NCBI GenBank assembly: GCA_036652335.1
Contig: JAVVWB010000010.1
Location: 17,584-81,583 of the forward strand
Source: JAVVWB01 sp036652335
GTDB lineage: Bacteria > Synergistota > Synergistia > Synergistales > Synergistaceae
Length of the DNA stretch: 64,000 nt
Reading direction: 5' to 3'
How positions within the stretch are numbered: the stretch's first letter is position 1; each line of letters starts with the position of its first letter. The notes beneath the pieces are model-generated. The model did no database searches, was not told the DNA's origin, and saw only the letters and a list, made by a program, of their open reading frames with translations. This document shows positions 51,844-60,483 of this stretch, one piece after another. The translations under genes were made by a program, and so were the position numbers.

Positions 51844-51945
51844 GGCACCACGCAACATAACTAAAGCACTTCTCACGAACTAAGTTATCAAGTAAGCACA
51901 GGTTCGGCGTTATTTACAAAGACTAAATTAGGCTGAACCGGTGCC
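51844..51945 (+). ncRNA. Predicted three-way-junction RNA element, unclassified
   Basis: Three stems nest cleanly. P1 is GGCACC (51844-51849) with GGTGCC (51940-51945). P2 is ATAACT (51857-51862) with AGTTAT (51883-51888). P3 is an 8-bp stem GGTTCGGC (51901-51908) with GCTGAACC (51932-51939), which stacks directly against P1. I compared it by eye with TPP, c-di-GMP, ZTP, fluoride, tmRNA, SRP and 6S consensus features and found no match. No T-rich terminator follows. The remaining 51,946-52,139 is AT-rich and shows nothing clear other than the ribosome site of the next gene. Confidence 0.5.
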
Positions 51946-52139
51946 GTGGAGCACACAATCCAACCAAATCACTTCATCTTTTTCAAATACTCCCTATTAC
52001 ATACAAATCATATAACTCATTTTAGGTATTTTTTTTCAACAAATACTGAAGATGTCTCTATATACTTGTGTTAAAATCATAGAATAAATCATTTATTCAC
52101 AGTGATTTTGTCTTTTTATTATATTTGGGAGGTACTTTC

Positions 52140-53597
52140 TTGAAATTCAAAAATGAAGTCTTTTCTATAAATGCCTTAATAGTCATAATAACACTGACAG
52201 GATTTATCTTTACACTCTCTTCTTTCTGCATTTCTTTTGAAAAACTTTTCTGTAAGGATATCGAGACTGTATCACGTGTTATTTCTGAAAATATTCATTC
52301 TCAAATTGCAAATATGCTTGACATACCACTAACTGTATCTGTCTCTATGGCACATGACACATTCTTGACAAACTATCTCAAAAATGAAATGTCATCTGCA
52401 AAAAAAGCTGAGAATACCGCTGTTATAAAAAACTACCTAGCTACTTACCAGAAAAAATATAAATTTGACTCTTTCTCACTTGTTGAAGAAAAAACACTCA
52501 ATTATTATCACCATAAAAGAGGACTAGATAGAGTACTTGACCCTAACGCTGAGGAAGACAGATGGTACTTTGACTTTATTAAAGGTGACAAAAGCTATGC
52601 TTTTAACGTAGATAATGACCGTGCAAACAAGAATTTTATAACTGTTTTTGTAAATTCAAAAATTAAAGACAAAGACGAAACCCTTGGCATAGCAGCAGTA
52701 GGGATAAAAACACCACATCTACAAGAATTCTTAGCAAAAAGTGAAAAACTTTATGATGCAAGAATTTATCTCATAAATTCACAAGGAGATATTGAGGTTT
52801 CATCAAACCTGACACGTTTTGATAGTTCAAACCTCTTCAAGGACCCGTTCTTCGCTTCTGTAAAAGAAGCCATTCAAACCATATCAGACAAACCAGTAGG
52901 TAAATGGTATCAAAGCGAAAAAATAGATGCCTATATAATAACGAGATATGTACCAAGCTTGAACTGGTATCTTGTAGTAGTAAAAGACACAAATCAATTT
53001 ACAAAAGCAGTATATGCTCAACTTCTAAAGAGTGGACTATTCTCATTTATCTGCTTAATATTAGTAATTTTGACTATTACAACGGTAATTTACAGACACC
53101 ATAAAACAGCACTAGCTCTATCACAAAGAGACACCCTAACAAACGTAAGAAATAGAACATCTTATACATATGAACTCATGCACATGGAAAAAAATATTAA
53201 AACTTTTGAGAGCTTTGCAATAGGAATTTTTGATTTAAATAATTTAAAAATGACAAATGACATACACGGGCACCAGGTAGGAGATACCTTGATTCGTGAT
53301 CTCTCCATGTTAATATGCAAGACTTTTTCAAACAGTCCAGTTTTCCGTATAGGCGGAGATGAATTTGTTGTGTTGTTAGTTGAAATGAAAAAAGATCAAA
53401 TTGAAGAAAAGTGGGGACAACTACAAAATGAGTTTGTCAAATATAACTCGACCCATAAAATAAAACTTACATCTGCTTTTGGATATGCTTTCTATGACAA
53501 TGAGAAGCTAAATAGTACATCTAAAATCTTTAAAGCAGCAGATGATGCGATGTACTCAAACAAACAGAACTGGAAAGTTCTGGGCACAGAGGAGTAA
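52140..53597 (+). CDS. Membrane diguanylate cyclase with dCache sensor (TTG start)
   Basis: The 485-residue protein has a first membrane helix (ALIVIITLTGFIFTLSSFCISF), a long extracytoplasmic dCache-like sensor (about residues 35-290, with ADPNAEEDRWYFDFI-like text NAEEDRWYFDF and SLNWYLVVVKD), a second helix near 300-320, and a C-terminal GGDEF domain. RDTLTNVRNRTSY begins that domain and RIGGDEFVVLL is the active half-site near residue 405. No I-site RxxD is evident upstream of GGDEF. It should make cyclic di-GMP in response to an external ligand. The start is TTG at 52140, with GGGAGG upstream. Confidence 0.9.
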   Translation: MKFKNEVFSINALIVIITLTGFIFTLSSFCISFEKLFCKDIETVSRVISENIHSQIANMLDIPLTVSVSMAHDTFLTNYLKNEMSSAKKAENTAVIKNYLATYQKKYKFDSFSLVEEKTLNYYHHKRGLDRVLDPNAEEDRWYFDFIKGDKSYAFNVDNDRANKNFITVFVNSKIKDKDETLGIAAVGIKTPHLQEFLAKSEKLYDARIYLINSQGDIEVSSNLTRFDSSNLFKDPFFASVKEAIQTISDKPVGKWYQSEKIDAYIITRYVPSLNWYLVVVKDTNQFTKAVYAQLLKSGLFSFICLILVILTITTVIYRHHKTALALSQRDTLTNVRNRTSYTYELMHMEKNIKTFESFAIGIFDLNNLKMTNDIHGHQVGDTLIRDLSMLICKTFSNSPVFRIGGDEFVVLLVEMKKDQIEEKWGQLQNEFVKYNSTHKIKLTSAFGYAFYDNEKLNSTSKIFKAADDAMYSNKQNWKVLGTEE

Positions 53598-53612
53598 TGG
53601 GTGTGCTTATAA

Positions 53613-54353
53613 ATGAATGACCTAAATAAAAACACCTTTCTTATAAAGGAATTTATAAATGGCGTAAAAGTAGGCACACCTATAGCAATAGGTTATATAC
53701 CGGGAGCTGCGGCCTTTGGAATACTTGCAAAAACAGCATCTCTTACACTATGGGAGAGCCTTTTTATGTCTGCGGTTGTGTTTGCTGGTGCAAGTCAGTT
53801 TGTCGCAATCAACCTCTATCTTGCAGGGAGTGCATTACCGGAAATTGTATTTGCGACAGCAATGATAAATTTAAGACATATAATGCTCTCGTCGTCACTT
53901 TCAAAGAGAATTAAATCTAAAATCCCATTACTTAAAAAGTTTTGGATCTTTTTTCAGCTTACTGACGAGAGTTTTTCTGTTGCATCGATGCAAAAAGAAG
54001 AGAGTTTATCAGCTAACTTTGTAATAGGAGTTAACTTTCCCGGACACTTCACATGGATATTTGGTTCATATCTGGGCTGGTGGGGTACATCTTTCCTGCC
54101 TCATACAATTCAATTATGTATGGGAATAGCAATCTATGCTCTCTTTCTAGCTCTTTTAGTACCAGCAGCAAAAGCTAGTAAAGCAGCTCTCATCGTTACT
54201 TTAAGTGCAATGTCTATAAGTGCTGTTATAAAATGGACTCCACTTTCGACTTTCTTTAACAAAGGCATAGGAATTATGATTTCTGCTACTATTGGAGCTT
54301 CTGTAGGAGCATATTTCTTCCCTATCAACAAAGAGGTTAAGCACTATGAATAA
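53613..54353 (+). CDS. azlC: Branched-chain amino-acid exporter subunit AzlC
   Basis: The 246-residue membrane protein has the AzlC pattern: a N-terminal GVKVGTPIAIGYIPGAAAFGILA, then VVFAGASQFVAINLYLAG, and a transmembrane core with RHIMLSSSLSKRIK and LTDESFSVASM. AzlC with AzlD exports branched-chain amino acids such as leucine or azaleucine. It overlaps azlD by eight bases. No Lrp-type regulator is nearby. Confidence 0.93.
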   Translation: MNDLNKNTFLIKEFINGVKVGTPIAIGYIPGAAAFGILAKTASLTLWESLFMSAVVFAGASQFVAINLYLAGSALPEIVFATAMINLRHIMLSSSLSKRIKSKIPLLKKFWIFFQLTDESFSVASMQKEESLSANFVIGVNFPGHFTWIFGSYLGWWGTSFLPHTIQLCMGIAIYALFLALLVPAAKASKAALIVTLSAMSISAVIKWTPLSTFFNKGIGIMISATIGASVGAYFFPINKEVKHYE

Positions 54354-54648
54354 AATCATCACTCTATCTATTTTAATGGCTCTAGTAACTATCCCATCAC
54401 GAGTCATACCTGGGTTGTTCTTTTCAGAAAGAAAATTGCCTCCACTTGTAGAATCCTTTCTCCACTACGTGCCATTTGCCATGCTTGGGACACTTGTATT
54501 TCCTGATATTCTTACCTCTACAGGGGATTACAGGTCATCACTCGCTGGATTTATAGTTGCTTTTCTACTTTCATGGAGAAACTCAGATATTTTAATTGTC
54601 CTACTTGGAGCTATTTCTGCATCATATATTGTCACACGATTTATATAA
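54346..54648 (+). CDS. azlD: Branched-chain amino-acid exporter subunit AzlD
   Basis: The 100-residue four-helix protein matches AzlD: an N-terminal helix, SRVIPGLFFSERKLPPLVESFLHYVPFAMLGTLVFPDIL, and a last helix of about 20 residues. It is the small partner of AzlC. It starts within the end of azlC and is followed by a terminator. Confidence 0.92.
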   Translation: MNKIITLSILMALVTIPSRVIPGLFFSERKLPPLVESFLHYVPFAMLGTLVFPDILTSTGDYRSSLAGFIVAFLLSWRNSDILIVLLGAISASYIVTRFI

Positions 54649-54655
54649 CTATATG

Positions 54656-54697
54656 CAAAAAGAGAGACTGTCATGTAACTGGCAGTCTCTCTTTATT
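54656..54697. terminator. Bidirectional terminator between azlD and the response regulator
   Basis: AAAGAGAGACTG pairs with CAGTCTCTCTTT around a short loop, with A-rich and T-rich flanks. It lies between two converging genes. Confidence 0.88.
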
Positions 54698-54705
54698 TAC
54701 TTATC

Positions 54706-55371
54706 TTATAAAATTGAATATTTTTTTTCTGGACGACCTACCCTTTTGTAAGAAAATTCAGCGCATATTTTCCCTACATTCAAAAGATACTCTAGGTAAC
54801 GTCTTGAAGTAAAGGTTGAGACACCAAGTTCTAGAGCCATTTCTTTGACACTGTACGAAGCAAGGCTTTCTCTCATTATACATAGAACTTTATTTAAAAG
54901 TGCAACATCTAAGCCCTGTGGTTTTGATGCAATATCCTTCGTAACAGAAAGCAGAAATGAGTCCACTTGGTCTACCTCTAAATCAGATGAGCACAAAGTC
55001 CGTTTAAAAGATATATAGTCTCTTACAGACTCTTTTAACTTTTCAAATTTAAAGGGCCTAACTAGAAACTCAAAACACTCTTTTTTTACTTCATCCAATA
55101 CATTATACGGAACTTTATCTGAACAAACTATTATTCCCAAGTCAGGATATCGTGATTTTAATTCAGATAAATCTTTCTTATAGTTAAATCCATTCATATG
55201 TATATCCAATATCAACATGTCAACCTTTGTCTCTTTTAGACTGTTATATAAATCTTCTTTCTTAGATACTGATGTAATCAAGAAAGAAGAGTCTTCTTCT
55301 CTAAAGAGGTTTGTATATAATCTATGAAGAATAGGCTCCTCATCTGCGACAAGGATTTTAACTCTATCCAT
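54706..55371 (-). CDS. Orphan response regulator, CitB/DcuR-like
   Basis: The 222-residue protein has a receiver domain (VKILVADEEPILHRLY, phosphoacceptor D56 in LILDIHMNG, FLVRPFKFEKL with the conserved lysine) and a C-terminal helix-turn-helix region, SVKEMALELGVSTFTSRRYLEYLLNVGKICAE, as in DcuR/CitB-family regulators. No histidine kinase is adjacent. I start at 55371, one base after the stop of the upstream patatin gene on the same strand, so it is probably translated from the same message. Earlier in-frame ATGs lie within that gene. Confidence 0.85.
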   Translation of the reverse strand: MDRVKILVADEEPILHRLYTNLFREEDSSFLITSVSKKEDLYNSLKETKVDMLILDIHMNGFNYKKDLSELKSRYPDLGIIVCSDKVPYNVLDEVKKECFEFLVRPFKFEKLKESVRDYISFKRTLCSSDLEVDQVDSFLLSVTKDIASKPQGLDVALLNKVLCIMRESLASYSVKEMALELGVSTFTSRRYLEYLLNVGKICAEFSYKRVGRPEKKYSIL

Positions 55372-55372
55372 T

Positions 55373-57544
55373 CTATTGCAGTGGTCCATTCCAGAAAGAC
55401 GGTATTCCAAAAGAATAACCAAAAGTAAATTCATCATTTTGGTCATAGACAACAAAGAGTTTGCCTGCAAAATTGTTCGTAGGAAGGGACAATGCAACAC
55501 CTGTTTCCCAATGGGTTGTTTTCGTCACCCAATTAGAAAATACATGTCCATAATTCGCAAATAGTTCTGCATTTAAACCGCCCCACCAAGAACGCAATAT
55601 CGTCTTCTCTGCTCCCAAATGCACCCAATAAGCCTGATCACCATAGAGGGGATTCTTTGAGAGGGAGTAAAGCTCTTCTCTGTTACCTAAGAATGCTGCA
55701 TAAGGGAAATAAGATTCGTCTCCCGTTTTAAGTCCACCAGACAAAATCAATTTCCACTTTCTCCACGCAGGCAAGTAATAATGGAAAGAGACGTTACTTA
55801 TCAGTGTTTCTCCAAAAGGATACCAAGCATCTGCTTTTATAGAGAGCCCCCTTGTAGGAAGCAACTGGTCATCCAAATTGTTATAAGTCACCATGGCACT
55901 AAATCCGTGTTCAGTATCAAAGTCGTTTATTCGTTCACCTGTATATCCCAAACCAAAACGTGTATGAGAACCCAATTCTTTGTACCAAAAAGCACGTCCA
56001 GTATAACGCTCATACTCAAGTAAAGATTCCCCTCTTGGTGAAATACCTTCGTTTACAGCCGACAATAAGAAACCGAATTGACTCCTTTTACCAGAGAGAG
56101 CTGTAAAATACTTTCCTTTTACTCCCCATCTGTTACCCAGTCTGTACTCAAGAGACCCAACATCTCCGTCCATCAACATATCTCTTACCTGAGCAGAGAT
56201 GGAAACCCAAGAGTCAGAGTGAATATTGCCAACATAACCATTTAGAGTAAACTCATATTTTGGAGGTCTCTGCATAGTAAAAATTACAGTAGCAGTCTTA
56301 CGTGAGCGTTTCTCTACTCTTCCTTCTACCGACAAAAATTCTGGGCGTAAAGAAAGCTCTTTTACTGCTTTAGCTACTTCTGCCATATTTAAAGGTTTGC
56401 CTATCAAACCAGAATATCTTTTATTTAGGCTTTCTACAATATTTTTAGGCACACCTTCAAAACGTAACTCATCTACATAGAGAGTTTTTTGCTCAGCAGG
56501 CTTTTTTATTATCTCATCCGATTCACTATTTAGAGTTGAATCAACAAGTTTATGCAGTTCTGAGACCAGTGGTTCTGTTGCCTCTACACCTTTTGCAATT
56601 ATTTTGTCATATCCAGATGAATCAAGAATTCCAAATTCAGAAACCTTAGGAGCTATAACTAGATCAGCCTCTTTTACGTTTTCTCTGACTTGCTCTATCA
56701 TCAAAATTTCCAAAGTTTGAGCTCCAACTTCCAATAAGGAACGGAGCTGTTCTCTATTTCTTTTTATATTTTGGGGTGATAAGTTTACAGCAACAACAGG
56801 ATGACCTGGGAAAAGTTTCTTCGCAATTTTTACAGGCAAATTTGCTTTTAGACCACCATCAACAAGAAGCCTACCATCCATTTCCCATGGATCAAAAACT
56901 CCAGGGATCGACATTGAGGCACGTAGTGCAGAAGCCAAATTACCATCACGAAGAATAACTTCTTCTCCTGTTTCCAAATCAGTAGCAACTGCAGCAAATG
57001 GAATATGAAGTTCATCAAAATTTGTAACAGTTGCACGAGATGTTTTATCACTCAAAAAGCTGTAAAGATTTTTTGGATTAAGCAGCCCTGTTCTACCTTT
57101 AAGAATATGCCCTTTAGTCATTTGAAATGTCAAAAGTTGACTTCCGCTTACAGGAGGATTATGAGACATATCTATAGGTGAAGCTGTAGAGCTACGACCT
57201 GATACGATATCAGTCAAGCTCGTTTCAAGAGTCAGCTTCTCCATCTCTTCTGCTGTATATCCACTTGCATAAATTCCACCAATAATTGAACCCATGCTTG
57301 TACCAACAATTGCAGCAATAGGGATATTTTCCCTCTCAAGCACCTTTAAGACTCCTATATGAGCAAGTCCTTTAGTTCCACCGCCAGAGAAGACCAAAAC
57401 TATGCCCTCTTTGTGTCTAAATCCCCATGATTTATTATGTTCTTTTTCATTAGGAGAAAGAGCATAAACAATATTTGGAAATACCAAGCAGATAATCAAA
57501 ATTACAAAAACTGAGAAAAATTTTATCCTTAAAATTTTATTCAT
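55373..57544 (-). CDS. Patatin phospholipase with POTRA and beta-barrel (type Vd autotransporter)
   Basis: The 723-residue protein has a signal peptide (FSVFVILIICLVFPNIVYA) and a patatin domain with GGGTKG (54-59), the nucleophile S83 in GTSMG, and D229 in DGG. A POTRA-like segment (about 375-450, TLYVDELRFEGVPKNIVES) is followed by a 16-strand BamA-like barrel to the C-terminus. This order matches PlpD and FplA type Vd autotransporters, which secrete a phospholipase through their own barrel. I start at 57544, with GGGAGTG upstream; an in-frame ATG at 57628 has no such site. It is near the family length of about 730. It is transcribed with the orphan response regulator. Confidence 0.9.
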   Translation of the reverse strand: MNKILRIKFFSVFVILIICLVFPNIVYALSPNEKEHNKSWGFRHKEGIVLVFSGGGTKGLAHIGVLKVLERENIPIAAIVGTSMGSIIGGIYASGYTAEEMEKLTLETSLTDIVSGRSSTASPIDMSHNPPVSGSQLLTFQMTKGHILKGRTGLLNPKNLYSFLSDKTSRATVTNFDELHIPFAAVATDLETGEEVILRDGNLASALRASMSIPGVFDPWEMDGRLLVDGGLKANLPVKIAKKLFPGHPVVAVNLSPQNIKRNREQLRSLLEVGAQTLEILMIEQVRENVKEADLVIAPKVSEFGILDSSGYDKIIAKGVEATEPLVSELHKLVDSTLNSESDEIIKKPAEQKTLYVDELRFEGVPKNIVESLNKRYSGLIGKPLNMAEVAKAVKELSLRPEFLSVEGRVEKRSRKTATVIFTMQRPPKYEFTLNGYVGNIHSDSWVSISAQVRDMLMDGDVGSLEYRLGNRWGVKGKYFTALSGKRSQFGFLLSAVNEGISPRGESLLEYERYTGRAFWYKELGSHTRFGLGYTGERINDFDTEHGFSAMVTYNNLDDQLLPTRGLSIKADAWYPFGETLISNVSFHYYLPAWRKWKLILSGGLKTGDESYFPYAAFLGNREELYSLSKNPLYGDQAYWVHLGAEKTILRSWWGGLNAELFANYGHVFSNWVTKTTHWETGVALSLPTNNFAGKLFVVYDQNDEFTFGYSFGIPSFWNGPLQ

Positions 57545-57680
57545 AAAAAACACTCCCGATAACAAAGGATATTGTAAACAGCTATAATATATTGCAACTA
57601 TTATACTAATATCATAACAGAATACCACAAATTTATACTATAATATAATAGAATTTTTGTTTAATTTAGGGGGTCTCCTC

Positions 57681-59231
57681 ATGTGGAGTAAAACTAAAAT
57701 TATTATACTAGCAATTATAGTTGCATTCATAGCTGGCAACATACCTACTTTGCTAGATTTTTTCTCACAAAATACGAATGTGACTCATGCTATTTCTAAC
57801 ATATACTCAACACTCAACAAATACCTCTACCACCTAATAATCATCTACTCACTTATAGTGGCTTACATAATATTTCTCGAAGGACAGAACCCTGATAGAA
57901 CGCTACTTTGGTTAGTTGCTTTGATATTTATTCCTGTTATTGGTGTCCTCATATATATCATTATTGGTCCTGACCCATCTGCTTACAAAAGAAAAAGAGA
58001 ATATATGAAACCAGAAATTCCTGAAAATACAGAGTGTCCAGAACCATCAGATTGCAAAAGTGTCTCGTTTTTGGCAAAGCTACTCTATTCAGTTTCCTCC
58101 GCTAAACTTTTAAAAAACAACAAAGTAGACATATTGATAGACGGGGTAGAGACTTTCACTCCTCTAAAAAAAGCTCTTAGAGAAGCAACAAAATATATTC
58201 ACTTTCAATATTTCATAATAAACAACGATAGCCTTGGGCAAGAAATAAGAGACATATTAATAGAGGCCGCAAATAGAGGTGTCACAGTACGTGTTCTTTA
58301 TGATGCAATAGGAAGTTGGTCTCTAAACAAAGAATACACTCAAATGCTTGAAAATGCTGGAATAGAATGCAACTCCTTTTACCCTGTCTCCTTTGCGAGA
58401 TTCCGTAGAAAAATGAATTACAGAAATCACAGAAAAATTGTAGTAGTAGACGGAGAAATCGCATTCACAGGAGGACTTAATATCGGTGATGAATACCTAG
58501 GCAAAGGTGCTCTCGGCTACTGGAGAGACACTCATATCCGTATAGTCGGAGAAGCTGTAGAAGAATTAAATAAAATATTTATACATGACTGGTGCACAAG
58601 GACAGAAGAAAAACAAAAAGACATCTATGATGAAATCAAAACCCTTGAAAAGGAGAACAACAAAGACTACACATCACTTCCAGAGACTCCTCTTCAAGTC
58701 GTGCCAAGTGGAATATTTACTCCTTGGCACTCAATAGCAAAAGGCTATTTTTCAATGATATCACGTGCTACAGAGCGTGTATGGATAGCCACTCCCTACT
58801 TTGTGCCAGGAAACTCGCTTGTAGATACGATCGTCAACACATCTCTATCCGGTGTAGACGTAAGACTTATGATGCCACGTTCAAAAGACCATTTTCTTGT
58901 ACACTGGGCGTCAAAAAGCAACTTTGAAAAACTTCTCATTGCAGGAGTTAGAATATTCCTCTATGAAAAAGGTTTCTTACATTCAAAAACAATGTTATCA
59001 GATAAGAACGTCTCTTCTGTAGGCACATGTAATATGGATGTAAGGAGTCTGGAAATAAACTTTGAAAACCAGCTCTTTATTTACGACAGAGAAATAAACA
59101 ACTCATTTGCAACTCAATTTGAAAAAGACATAAAAGATTGTACAGAAATAACATTGGAAGAATGGCTCAAACGTCCTTTATGGCAAAAAATATTAGAATC
59201 ATTCGGGAAATTGTACTCTGCGCAAATATAG
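57681..59231 (+). CDS. cls: Cardiolipin synthase (phospholipase D family)
   Basis: The 516-residue protein has two N-terminal membrane helices and two HxKx4D phosphatidyl-transfer motifs: NHRKIVVVDGEIAFTGG near residue 250, and HSKTMLSDKNVSSVGTCN near residue 435. The flanking VRVLYDAIGSW and TPYFVPG blocks are conserved. It condenses two phosphatidylglycerols to cardiolipin. ATG 57681 has AGGGGG upstream; a TTG at 57657 precedes that site. It is divergent from the patatin gene, and both act on phospholipids, which may be chance. Confidence 0.93.
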   Translation: MWSKTKIIILAIIVAFIAGNIPTLLDFFSQNTNVTHAISNIYSTLNKYLYHLIIIYSLIVAYIIFLEGQNPDRTLLWLVALIFIPVIGVLIYIIIGPDPSAYKRKREYMKPEIPENTECPEPSDCKSVSFLAKLLYSVSSAKLLKNNKVDILIDGVETFTPLKKALREATKYIHFQYFIINNDSLGQEIRDILIEAANRGVTVRVLYDAIGSWSLNKEYTQMLENAGIECNSFYPVSFARFRRKMNYRNHRKIVVVDGEIAFTGGLNIGDEYLGKGALGYWRDTHIRIVGEAVEELNKIFIHDWCTRTEEKQKDIYDEIKTLEKENNKDYTSLPETPLQVVPSGIFTPWHSIAKGYFSMISRATERVWIATPYFVPGNSLVDTIVNTSLSGVDVRLMMPRSKDHFLVHWASKSNFEKLLIAGVRIFLYEKGFLHSKTMLSDKNVSSVGTCNMDVRSLEINFENQLFIYDREINNSFATQFEKDIKDCTEITLEEWLKRPLWQKILESFGKLYSAQI

Positions 59232-59246
59232 AAAAGAGGGCACCAA

Positions 59247-60416
59247 ATGGAAGACAAAACTTACGAGAAGCGGTTCTCTGAGCACAATATATTTTGGTAC
59301 ATATACACCGCACTAATAATCCTCATTCACCTCTTCTTGTATTTACAAATAAAAAAGACCCTTGGTCCTTCTATAACAACCTATTTATGGATACCATTTA
59401 GTCTCTTTATGACATTACTCAGCTATATAACAAGAAGGACGAAACAGATAAGATCTAAAAGAAATAGAAAATGGACAGACAGAGCAAGTGTACTTTGGCT
59501 CTCATTTGTTTGTATTAGTGCAATTTTGTTTTTACTTTTAAACATAGAAGAGCTAATAATAATGCAAGAAATAAGATATGGAGCAAAAGAGCTATACTTC
59601 ATATTCTCTCTGTCACTTGCCATAACTGCTTATGGTGTCCATCGTGCAAACAAAATAGAGACAATAAACATAACAATTTTCACAGAAAAATTACACACGA
59701 ACAAACTACGGATAGTACAACTGACAGACATGCACATAGGTCAATGGACAGGAGCGGTACTACTCGATACAGTTGTAAAAAAGATAAATGAAGCAAAACC
59801 GGACATAGTAGTCATAACAGGTGATCTTGTCGACGGAAGAGGCAAAGGAAGAGACGAAGACGCAAAGAAACTTCGAGAAATAAATGCGCCTTGTGGGATA
59901 TACGCTATTACTGGCAACCACGATTACTATGACGACGTAGAAGACTCCATAGAATTTATGGAAAAAGCAAAAATGAAAGTACTTAGAACAGAAGTCATAG
60001 ACACATGCGGGATACTAATAGCAGGGGCAGACGATAGAGATCACCTAACAGCAAAAACATGGGGACTTACAAAATCAGAACTTCTGGTACTCTCAAAATC
60101 AAAAGAACAAAAAAATAAATTTCTTCTACTTCTAAGACATAGACCCATAGTTGAAACCGGCACAAAAGGACATTTTGATTTACAACTATCTGGGCACACC
60201 CACGGGGGGCAACTCTTCCCCCTATGGAGTTCACGTCACAAAATAGGTGGACACAGCTACGGGCTAAAAGAACTAAAAGACGGAGGATACATATATGTTA
60301 GCAACGGAGCCGGCTTTGTAGGACCACCTTTGAGATTTTTTGCTCCACCAGAAATAACTGTTTTTGACCTAGTAAACACAAAACAGCAGACTGGCTTTTT
60401 ACAAAAAAACAAATAA
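59247..60416 (+). CDS. Membrane metallophosphoesterase (calcineurin-like, YkuE type)
   Basis: The 389-residue protein has four N-terminal helices and a calcineurin-like domain with the metal motifs LTDMHIGQW, VITGDLVDG, ITGNHDYYDD and LSGHTHGGQ. Relatives (YkuE, YaeI) hydrolyse phosphodiesters, and some act on lipid A precursors, so a UDP-diacylglucosamine or lipid phosphatase role is possible. It is 15 bases downstream of cls, with GAAAAGAGGG upstream. The substrate is inferred only. Confidence 0.88.
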   Translation: MEDKTYEKRFSEHNIFWYIYTALIILIHLFLYLQIKKTLGPSITTYLWIPFSLFMTLLSYITRRTKQIRSKRNRKWTDRASVLWLSFVCISAILFLLLNIEELIIMQEIRYGAKELYFIFSLSLAITAYGVHRANKIETINITIFTEKLHTNKLRIVQLTDMHIGQWTGAVLLDTVVKKINEAKPDIVVITGDLVDGRGKGRDEDAKKLREINAPCGIYAITGNHDYYDDVEDSIEFMEKAKMKVLRTEVIDTCGILIAGADDRDHLTAKTWGLTKSELLVLSKSKEQKNKFLLLLRHRPIVETGTKGHFDLQLSGHTHGGQLFPLWSSRHKIGGHSYGLKELKDGGYIYVSNGAGFVGPPLRFFAPPEITVFDLVNTKQQTGFLQKNK

Positions 60417-60483
60417 AAATATCCAAACACAAGCAAATAAGCTATAATTTAACATTAAAGAAAAGACAAAGGTGGTAATCAAT

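Noticed and set aside
51829..52139. Cyclic di-GMP (GEMM) riboswitch before the diguanylate cyclase
   Set aside because: The core GGxAA and receptor sequence of GEMM-I or II are absent. The three-stem fold there does not fit.
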